From positions 124,001 to 188,000 of the forward strand of contig NZ_KZ679046.1 in the NCBI RefSeq assembly GCF_003024195.1: a stretch of DNA of 64,000 nt, read 5' to 3'. Each line of letters starts with the position of its first letter. The stretch's first letter is position 1. The notes beneath the pieces are model-generated. The model worked only from the letters and a program-made list of their open reading frames with translations, was not told the DNA's origin and searched no databases. Shown in pieces: positions 58,096-64,000 of this stretch. The DNA is from Streptomyces dioscori (GTDB taxonomy: Bacteria; Actinomycetota; Actinomycetes; Streptomycetales; Streptomycetaceae). A program made the translations under genes and the position numbers.

Positions 58096-58479
58096 TTGAA
58101 CGAACCACTGAACATCAGAGTCGACCTCGCCTGGCTCCTCATGGTCGCCGAGCACAAGACACCGGGGGACCCGCAGGTCGTCGACTGGGGTGCCCTCGTC
58201 GCCGCGGTCGGCCGCCACGAGGCCGAGATCTTCGGCGTCCCCGTGTACGACAGCCCGCACGCCCGTGCCGCCGCACTGCTCCAGGTGCTGCTGCACGTCC
58301 CGGCGCTGGAGCGCTCCAACGCGATGTACGCGATGGCCGTCGCGTACGCCTACCTCGTCGCCAGCGGCCTGAAGGTCGTCACCTCGCCCGAGCAGGTCCG
58401 CGACCTGGCCAGACTGGTCAAGACGGGCGAGGCCACGGTCCAGGACATCGCGCGCGAGCTGCGCCAGTGGACTCTTTGA
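58096..58479 (+). CDS. Doc/Fic-like toxin with degenerate active site
   Basis: A protein of 127 residues of the Doc type: 'EPLNIRVDLAWLLMVAEHK', 'DWGALVAAVGRHEAEIFGVPVYDSPHARAAALLQVLLHVPALERSNAMYAMAVAYAYLV'. The Fic motif HxFx(D/E)GNKR should lie in 'LLHVPALERSNAMY'; the His remains but the F, G, K and R positions are altered, so AMP- or phosphate-transfer activity is doubtful. The start is probably TTG 58096, giving 'LNEPLNIRVD'. GTG 58066, inside the antitoxin repeat, would add 10 residues. It follows the antitoxin by 4 bp. Confidence 0.75.
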   Translation: MNEPLNIRVDLAWLLMVAEHKTPGDPQVVDWGALVAAVGRHEAEIFGVPVYDSPHARAAALLQVLLHVPALERSNAMYAMAVAYAYLVASGLKVVTSPEQVRDLARLVKTGEATVQDIARELRQWTL

Positions 58480-58502
58480 GCCCTATCCGCCGGGACATGG
58501 TT

Positions 58503-59189
58503 TCAGGAGGCGGACGGGCGGCGAGCGGTGCCCAGCACGCAGTACGAGCTGGGCGTGCGCGGCCCCCTCTCGGGCACCAGCAGCCGCCGGTGAGGGCCGA
58601 GTTCGTACCCCGCGTCCCGGATCGCGCCGACCGGGTCCCGGCCCACATGGCAGCCGCCGAACAGCGGGGGCCACACCGTACGGTCGAGGAGGCGCTGGCC
58701 GGCCGCCATCGCCCGGCCACCGCCACTGCCGTGCTCGAAGAAGCGCAGCTCACCGCCCGGACGCAGCACGCGGTGGATCTCGGCCAGGGCCCGCGGCAGA
58801 TCTCGTACGCTGCACAGCACCAGGGAGACCACGGCCCCGTCGAACGCCTCGCTCTTGACCGGCAGGGCCTCCGCGACCCCCGGCACCACGTCGACGGGTA
58901 CGTCGGAACGGAGCGCCGCGGTCACGGCCAGCTGCCGCAGCCGGCGCTCGGGTTCGATCGCGACGACCTCCGAGACCGTGCTCGGATAGTGGGCGAAGTT
59001 CAGTCCGTTGCCCGCGCCGATCTCGATGACCCGGCCGGAGAGTCCGGCGAGCAGTTCCTCGCGGTGGACACCGATCGTCGGCTCCGCAGCCACGCTGAGC
59101 CGGGCGTAGAAGCGGGCGAACAGCGGATGGTGCACCGGAGTCGTGGACAGCGCGCCGGTCTGGGCGGTGCTGGAGCCGCGCGATCGCAT
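58503..59189 (-). CDS. Class I SAM-dependent methyltransferase
   Basis: A 228-residue methyltransferase. Motif I is 'VIEIGAGNGLNFAHY', the acid of motif II is 'VVAIEPERRLRQLA', 'VAEALPVKSEAFDGAVVSLVLCSV' is motif IV region, and 'EIHRVLRPGGELRFFEHG' is motif VI. Together with 'NFAHYPSTVSEVVAIEPE', this places it in the UbiE/METTL7-like group; the acceptor is unknown. The ATG at 59187-59189 is used. It converges on the Doc-like gene, with 23 bp between stops. Confidence 0.9.
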   Translation of the reverse strand: MRSRGSSTAQTGALSTTPVHHPLFARFYARLSVAAEPTIGVHREELLAGLSGRVIEIGAGNGLNFAHYPSTVSEVVAIEPERRLRQLAVTAALRSDVPVDVVPGVAEALPVKSEAFDGAVVSLVLCSVRDLPRALAEIHRVLRPGGELRFFEHGSGGGRAMAAGQRLLDRTVWPPLFGGCHVGRDPVGAIRDAGYELGPHRRLLVPERGPRTPSSYCVLGTARRPSAS

Positions 59190-59360
59190 GAGGCCTCCCC
59201 CTGGGGCGTGGACCTACCGCGATTGTCCCCCCGAAGGACCGCGCTCACCCGTCCGTCACCGCGCATTGCCGCCGCGGCCCGCCCCGCGGACGCCCGGTGC
59301 CTGCCCCGCGGCCCCGGTCGGGCGGGGCCACGGGACGGACGCGGACGCACGCGTGGGACG

Positions 59361-59851
59361 TCAGGCGATGAAGTCCCGCACCTGCTCATAGACGCCGTAG
59401 TCGTTGTTCATGTCGGTGTGCGAGACGCATCCGACCTCTACATTGGTGGCGCCGCTGAGGATCGCGCTGGTGTCGGGGGTCAGGGCGTCGTCGCAGTTCG
59501 ACCAGTAACTGGCGTAGGAGACACCGCCGGGTGTCTCGTCCCCCGTGTTGAGCGACGTCAGGAACGAACTGCCCGTGTACATCTCAGCGGTGGCCAGTTG
59601 CTGGGCGGTCGTGACGTTCGACCGGCCCCAGTCGTACGACCAGGAGTGGAGCTCGGCACTCGTGTAGCCGTCGGCCTCGAAGTCGGCGACCCAGTCGTCC
59701 CAGCTGCTCGACGAACTGCTGAGTCCGTGTACGAAGACGACGGGATTGTGGGTGCCGCGTGGGCCGGGGAAGCGGGCAGGAACAGGAACATGAGCAGCGA
59801 CGCGAGCGCGGCTGCGAAGACCGTGCCGGCAGTGCGAATGCGGCGGGTCAT
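59361..59851 (-). pseudogene. Secreted class 2 lipase (EstA/LipB family), frameshifted and internally deleted
   Basis: A signal peptide (ATG 59849-59851, ending 'PASPAHA') is in one frame; the mature lipase ('HNPVVFVHGLSSSSSSWDDWV' ... 'EQVRDFIA', stop at 59361) is in another, so a frameshift lies near 59755-59800. In addition, after 'SNVTTAQQLATAE' the sequence jumps to 'MYTGSSFLTSLNTGDETPGG'. In this family about 70 residues normally stand here, including the nucleophile motif GHSMG or HSMGG and the G-GPNHG loop. Both lesions make it inactive. The direct repeat gcggcaccc near the shift suggests slippage as the cause. A sequencing error could explain the shift but not the deletion. Confidence 0.8.
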
Positions 59852-59947
59852 GACGCCTCCTGACGGGGGTGGGTTCGGCAGGAGTGTCCGGTGGGGTCTA
59901 CGCGCGCCGCATCGGTGTAATCGCCGGTCTTTACGCACCACTTAACT

Positions 59948-59967
59948 CGCCAGTAACGTAACTGGCG
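59948..59967. promoter_or_regulatory. 20-bp near-perfect palindrome at the LuxR start
   Basis: cgccagtaacgtaactggcg has 7-bp perfect arms with only two central mismatches and ends at the first base of the GTG start. It could be an operator that blocks the promoter or the ribosome site of the LuxR gene. Confidence 0.55.
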
Positions 59968-62252
59968 TGGTGACCTCGGTGAACCCCCCGCCTCTCCCGC
60001 ACCCTTCGCCACCGCCCCTGATGAACGTCCCGCAACAACCGGACAACGCCTCGCGGCCCCCCACGCGAACGCCGTTGTCCGAGGGCGTCCGGGTCAGGGT
60101 GCTGTGCGCCGCGCACGGTGATCCCCTCGCCGCGGCGGAACTCGCGGCCGTCCTCGGCGAGCGCCAACGCGCCGGTCTGGACCCGCTTCCGGCGGACCTC
60201 GTCGGTGCGGTACCGGGCCTGCTGCGCGCCCGCCGCCCCGAACTCCGCTCGCTCGCCCCGGCCACCCGGCGCCTGCTCCTGATCGCCGCCGCCGACCAGC
60301 ACCCGTTCGCCGCGCGCGCCTACCAACGGGCGCTCGCCGCCGCCCGGTTGGACACCGGTCCCCTCGACGACGCAGAGGCGGCCGGGCTCGCCCGTACGAC
60401 CTCCGAGGGTGTCGTGTTCCGGGACCCCTGGACCCGTATCGCCGCCTACGAGACGGCGTCCGCCGTCGACCGGCGCGAGACGCACCGCCTGCTCGCCCGG
60501 GTCCTGCGCGGCGAGGGCGAGGCGCCCCGGCGGTCCTGGCACCGGGCCGCCGCCGCGCTCGGCCCCAGCCGGCGCCTCGCGGCGGAACTGCGCGCCTCGG
60601 CCCACGAAGCGCGCGCCGCCGGCGAACACGCCCTGGCCTGCGGGCTCCTCGAACGGGCGGCAGCCCTGACCCCGGACCCGCGCGAACGCCCGCGCCTGCT
60701 GGCCCGGGCCGCCGCCGACGCCTGGCGCTCCGGCGACGGCGACCGGGCCCGCCGCCTGGCCGCCCACGGAGACGTCGACGTCGACGGCCTGAGCGGAGTG
60801 CTCGCTCTACGCGCGGAGAACGCCACGGAGGCGTTCGACGCGCTGCTCACGGCGGCGGAGCGGGGCGCGGCGCGCGGCGGGGAACGTGACGGGACGGGCG
60901 GCGGGCAACGTGACGGGACGCGCGGTGGACAACGTGACGGGGAACGGGACGCCGGCACTGCAGCGCACCTGGTGGCACGTGCCACCGAAGCCGCCATCTA
61001 CACCGGTGACCTGCGCCGCTGCCGGGAGGCCGCCGCCGTCGCCGCCCGGCTCGGCATCGCCGTGCCCGGCACGCTCGGCGGACTGACCGCGGCGTTCGAA
61101 GGCCGGTACGAGGACGCCCGCGACCTGCTGCGAGCGGCCGCCGGACGCTGCGGACCCGGCGGCGACCCCACCGCGCTGATCCACTCCTCCATCGCCGCGC
61201 TGCTCCTCGGCGACCACACCCGCGCGGCGTCCGCGGCCGTCCGGGCCGCCGCCTCGGCCCGCGCCCTGGGCGAGCCCGCGACCGTTCCGCAGGCCATGGA
61301 GTTCCGGGCGTACGCCGAGTTCTGGACGGGACGCCCGCGATCCGCCGGGGCCGCCACGCTGGAGGCCCTGCGACAGGCGTACGCCACCGGGCAGGACAAC
61401 GGCGCCTGCCACCTCCAGGCGGCCCTCGCCATGTTCGCGGCCGTCGCCGGGGACGAGGAACTCTGCCGGGCGCGCGCCGAGATGGCCCGCGCGCACGCCC
61501 TGGAGCACGGCCTCGGGCTGCCCGCCGCGCTGGCCCTGTGGGCGCTCGCCTTCCTCGACCTCGGCACGGGCCGTTACGCGGCAGCCGCGTCCCGGCTGCG
61601 CGCGCTCGCCGGATTCGGCCCCGGGCACGGGCACCGGGCCGTCCGCCATCTCGCCACCCCGCACTACGTGGAGGCCGCCGTCCGCACCGGCGACACGCGC
61701 GTCGCGCGCAGCGCCCACGCCGACTACGACCGCTGGGCCCATGTCGTGCGCAGCGCGGACGACCTCGCGCTGAGCGCCCGCTGCCGGGCCCTGCTGACGA
61801 CCGGGCACGAGGCCGCCGACCACTACCGGACGGCTCTCGACCTCCACGCGGGCGGCACCCGGGACTTCGAACGGGCCCGTACGGAGCTGCTGTTCGGCGG
61901 TGCGCTGCGGCGGCTGCGGCGGCGGACGGAGGCGCGGGACCGGCTGCACAGTGCGCTGGAGGCCTTCGAACACTTCGGGGCGCCGCACTGTGCGGCTCAG
62001 GCGCGGGCGGAGTTGCGGGCGCTGGGTGCGCCTGTCCGGTCTTCGGCCGGCTCAGCGGGCATGGCCGGTCTGCTGACCGCGCAGCAGCTCACGGTGGCGC
62101 GGATGGCGGCGGAGGGGGCGACCAACCGGGAGATCGCTGCTCGGCTGCTGCTCAGTCCGCGGACCATCGACCATCACCTGCGCGGGGTCTTCAACCGCCT
62201 GGGCATACGATCCCGGATCGAACTGGTGAGACTCCTGACCCCGGAGGAGTGA
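59967..62252 (+). CDS. LuxR-family regulator, LAL-like without P-loop domain
   Basis: A 761-residue regulator. The C-terminal LuxR HTH (about 695-760: 'LTAQQLTVARMAAEGATNREIAARLLLSPRTIDHHLRG') follows a long TPR-like helical region. Large LAL regulators begin with an AAA ATPase domain with Walker motifs; here only its last part remains ('AAHGDPLAAAELAAVLGERQRAG', 'LAPATRRLLLIAAADQH'), so no ATP binding is expected. The N-terminus is Pro-rich. A 24-bp in-frame array (three units, 60876-60947) inserts GGxRDGTx repeats. GTG 59967 is used, GTG 59970 is equally possible. Confidence 0.85.
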   Translation: MVTSVNPPPLPHPSPPPLMNVPQQPDNASRPPTRTPLSEGVRVRVLCAAHGDPLAAAELAAVLGERQRAGLDPLPADLVGAVPGLLRARRPELRSLAPATRRLLLIAAADQHPFAARAYQRALAAARLDTGPLDDAEAAGLARTTSEGVVFRDPWTRIAAYETASAVDRRETHRLLARVLRGEGEAPRRSWHRAAAALGPSRRLAAELRASAHEARAAGEHALACGLLERAAALTPDPRERPRLLARAAADAWRSGDGDRARRLAAHGDVDVDGLSGVLALRAENATEAFDALLTAAERGAARGGERDGTGGGQRDGTRGGQRDGERDAGTAAHLVARATEAAIYTGDLRRCREAAAVAARLGIAVPGTLGGLTAAFEGRYEDARDLLRAAAGRCGPGGDPTALIHSSIAALLLGDHTRAASAAVRAAASARALGEPATVPQAMEFRAYAEFWTGRPRSAGAATLEALRQAYATGQDNGACHLQAALAMFAAVAGDEELCRARAEMARAHALEHGLGLPAALALWALAFLDLGTGRYAAAASRLRALAGFGPGHGHRAVRHLATPHYVEAAVRTGDTRVARSAHADYDRWAHVVRSADDLALSARCRALLTTGHEAADHYRTALDLHAGGTRDFERARTELLFGGALRRLRRRTEARDRLHSALEAFEHFGAPHCAAQARAELRALGAPVRSSAGSAGMAGLLTAQQLTVARMAAEGATNREIAARLLLSPRTIDHHLRGVFNRLGIRSRIELVRLLTPEE

Positions 62253-62264
62253 ACGCACCGACCG

Positions 62265-62679
62265 CGGGCCGGTGGGGCCGTTCGCGCAGTTCCCCGCGCC
62301 CCTGAAGACGTCGTTCGTCCGCGGGCCGGTGGGGGTTGCTCGCGCCGTTCCCCGCGCCCCTGAAAACCGCGTTCGTCTGCGGGCCGGTGGGGGTTGCTCG
62401 CGCCGTTCCCCGCGCCCCTGAAAACCGCGTTCGTCTGCGGGCCGGTGGGGGTGGGCCGCGCAGTTCCCCGCGCCCCTCGGGGAGGGGCTGCGCCCCGTCC
62501 CACTCAGGGGCGCGGGGAACGGCGCAGTCTTTTCGTCTTTGGCTTTTAGGGGCGCGGGGAACGGCGCGATCTTTTGTCTTTGCTCTTAGGGGCGCGGGGA
62601 ACGGCGCAATCTTTTGGCTTTGGGCCGCACAGGAACGTGGCGCCCAGCCCGGTCCTTCAGGGGCGCGGGGAACTGCGCG
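62265..62679. repeat. Array of eight GC-rich intergenic repeats, four in each orientation
   Basis: Cores lie at 62283-62302, 62341-62360, 62399-62418 and 62457-62476 (reverse orientation), then 62507-62526, 62549-62568, 62589-62608 and 62660-62679 (forward orientation). The first four sit in 58-bp tandem units, two of which (62321-62378 and 62379-62436) are identical. The two halves face each other, so the transcript can fold into a long hairpin. The 476 bp between the LuxR gene and bioD contain no gene. Confidence 0.92.
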
Positions 62680-62728
62680 GTCGGCCACACACGGCCCGCA
62701 CCCCACCACCGGCCCGAGCCCATCCCGC

Positions 62729-63451
62729 TCAGACGGCCCCCGCGTGCGCGGCCGCGAACACGTCCGCGTCCCACGTACCGCCCAGCCCCGGCCCCAGCCA
62801 ACTCCCCACCGCCCCGGGGAACTCCGCAGCCGGCCCCCGCCCAACCCCCTCCGGCAACGCGCCCAGCAACGGCGCACCCGCCACGACAGGAAGATCGAGG
62901 ACGTTGCATCGCGACGCCAGATCCGGTTCGTCCGGCCAGCTGCCGATGACCACACCGAGCAGATCGAGCCCCCGGGAACGAAGTTCCCGCGCGGTCAGCT
63001 CCGTCGTGTTGAGCGTTCCGAGCCCGGCGGAGGCAACCACCACCACAGGGGCCCCCAACAGCCGCGCGGCGTCCGCGAGCGTCCCGCCCGCGTCGTCGAA
63101 CCGGACGAGCAGCCCGCCCGCCCCTTCCACCAGCACGAGGTCGTGCTCGGTGGCCAGCTCGGCCGCGGCCTCCGCCACCTGTTCGGGCCGCACCGGCGCG
63201 AGACCGGCCCGCCGGGCGGCCGTTCCGGGCGCCAACGGCTCGGGATAGCGGGCGAGTTCGACGGCCGTGACCGCACCGGCGAGCCGCGCCACTTCCTCGG
63301 CATCGCCGGGTTCGCCCGGCAGCACACCTGTCTGCGCGGGCTTGAGTACGGCCACCGACCGCCCGGCCGCGACGGCCGCCGCGGCCACCGCGGCCGTGGC
63401 GACGGTCTTCCCGACCTCCGTGCCGGTCCCCGTGATCACCAGTACCGTCAT
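62729..63451 (-). CDS. bioD: Dethiobiotin synthetase
   Basis: A 240-residue P-loop enzyme: 'VITGTGTEVGKTVATAAVAAAA' (P-loop, residue 6 on), 'VAVLKPAQTGV', 'LVEGAGGLLVRFD' (carbamate/Mg2+ site) and 'GLGTLNTTELTARELRSRGL'. It makes dethiobiotin from DAPA, CO2 and ATP, the step before biotin synthase. The ATG at 63449-63451 follows the bioA stop by 1 bp (TGA-g-ATG), so the genes are coupled. Its 3' end runs into the repeat array. Confidence 0.95.
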   Translation of the reverse strand: MTVLVITGTGTEVGKTVATAAVAAAAVAAGRSVAVLKPAQTGVLPGEPGDAEEVARLAGAVTAVELARYPEPLAPGTAARRAGLAPVRPEQVAEAAAELATEHDLVLVEGAGGLLVRFDDAGGTLADAARLLGAPVVVVASAGLGTLNTTELTARELRSRGLDLLGVVIGSWPDEPDLASRCNVLDLPVVAGAPLLGALPEGVGRGPAAEFPGAVGSWLGPGLGGTWDADVFAAAHAGAV

Positions 63452-63452
63452 C

Positions 63453-64000
63453 TCAGCCCTCTCGCGCCGCCGCGCACGCGGCGGCCGTGATCCGCGCCAG
63501 ATCGGCGTCACCGGTGACGTACGGCGGCATCGTGTAGACGAGGTCCCGGAAGGGACGCAGCCACACGCCTTCGCGCACCGCCGCCCGGGTCGCCGCCGCC
63601 ATGTCGATCTCGTGGTCCAGCTGCACGACCCCGATGGCACCGAGGACGCGTACGTCCCGGACGCCGGGCAGTTCCGCCGCCGGCGCCAGCCCGTCCCGCA
63701 GCCCCGTCTCGATCCGTTTGACCTCGGTCTGCCAGTCCTGGCCGAGGAGGAGGTCGATCGAGGCACACGCCACGGCGGCGGCGAGGGGGTTGCCCATGAA
63801 GGTCGGGCCGTGGGCGAGTACCGGCACCTCGCCCCGCGAGATGCCTTCCGCGACCCGCGAGGTGCACAGCGTCGCCGCCATCGTCAGATACCCGCCGGTC
63901 AGCGCCTTGCCGACGCACATCACGTCCGGCGTCACGCCCGCGTGGTCCGCCGCGAACAGCGCCCCGGTGCGCCCGAAGCCCGTCGCGATCTCGTCGAACA
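63453..64000 (-). CDS. bioA: Adenosylmethionine-8-amino-7-oxononanoate aminotransferase, C-terminal part
   Basis: The frame runs from the window edge to a stop at 63453-63455, giving the last about 180 residues. It is a class III aminotransferase: 'FDEIATGFGRTG' (PLP-binding Asp), the PLP lysine in 'CVGKALTGGYLTMAA', 'HGPTFMGNPLAAAVACASIDLL', and 'GVWLRPFRDLVYTMPPYV', which is typical of BioA. It makes DAPA from KAPA with S-adenosylmethionine as amino donor. The N-terminal half lies outside the window. It is followed by bioD after 1 bp. Confidence 0.95.
   Translation of the reverse strand, partial: FDEIATGFGRTGALFAADHAGVTPDVMCVGKALTGGYLTMAATLCTSRVAEGISRGEVPVLAHGPTFMGNPLAAAVACASIDLLLGQDWQTEVKRIETGLRDGLAPAAELPGVRDVRVLGAIGVVQLDHEIDMAAATRAAVREGVWLRPFRDLVYTMPPYVTGDADLARITAAACAAAREG

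Noticed and set aside
62253..62728. Long frames that cross the repeat array between the LuxR gene and bioD
   Set aside because: They exist on both strands because the repeat lacks stops. They have no start signals and no domain.
1..64000. tRNA genes, insertion sequences, prophage or attachment sites
   Set aside because: I found no cloverleaf-like segment, transposase, integrase or phage structural gene. All regions read as ordinary chromosomal genes with the same codon use.

Overview
The window is about 70% G+C with GTG/TTG starts, frequent ATGA/GTGA gene overlaps and long spurious open frames on both strands. Gene content (fused siderophore permease, Tat-exported PhoD phosphatase, ECF41-type sigma factor, LAL-like LuxR regulator, SWIM/DUF6493 pair, ROK and AsnC regulators) points to Streptomyces or a close relative, chromosomal rather than plasmid or phage. 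I see no tRNA, rRNA, insertion sequence, CRISPR array or replication origin. It opens inside an MFS transporter gene and closes inside bioA.

Layout. 1-8.7 kb: MFS end, RDD pair, hexapeptide acyltransferase, EamA exporter divergent from an XRE-cupin regulator, YbaK deacylase, CDF metal exporter divergent from its ArsR-type regulator, double-VOC protein, MHYT membrane sensor, CoA-binding protein. 8.9-12.2 kb: a cobalamin riboswitch ahead of btuF-btuC-btuD. 12.3-18.9 kb: degenerate CysRS-like protein with SixA phosphatase, YigZ, sbcD-sbcC with a tiny coupled frame between them. 18.9-20.6 kb: AsnC/rhodanese pair and an Imm21-like protein. 20.7-27.2 kb: AraC regulator and a siderophore import operon (ATPase, lipoprotein, double permease) ending in a GNAT-like/C39-like protein and closed by a 24-bp perfect hairpin. 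27.3-32.7 kb: DUF885 protein, AsnC divergent from a trans-sulfuration enzyme, and a membrane-anchored ACT-GNAT acetyltransferase. 32.8-39.9 kb: DUF6493 and SWIM genes, PhoD phosphatase, alpha/beta hydrolase. 40-47.7 kb: ECF41 sigma factor, GntR, ROK, a two-component system divergent from an ABC-2 exporter, one unknown. 47.8-53.8 kb: mug, purB, SGNH hydrolase, two CNNM/HlyC proteins, GNAT. 54-57.6 kb: MacB-like ATPase and FtsX permease. 57.8-59.9 kb: an RHH antitoxin with a Doc-like partner, a methyltransferase, and a doubly damaged lipase pseudogene. 60-64 kb: LuxR regulator, an intergenic repeat array, bioD and partial bioA.

How parts work together. The two import systems are under different metal-cofactor logic: the first by a B12 riboswitch, the second probably by an iron box and an AraC regulator. 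Divergent regulator/target pairs recur (XRE/EamA, ArsR/CDF, AsnC/rhodanese, AsnC/trans-sulfuration enzyme, two-component system/ABC exporter), and several of these intergenic spaces hold clear palindromes.

Two sequence habits stand out. First, a GC-rich bipartite intergenic repeat (core 5'-ggggcgcggggaactgcgcg) occurs in both orientations at six places, with eight copies between 62.28 and 62.68 kb. Second, at least 16 short tandem arrays (units 12-24 bp) sit at gene ends, either in frame in terminal codons or straddling stop codons. That frequency is unusual and suggests active slippage or recombination at gene termini.
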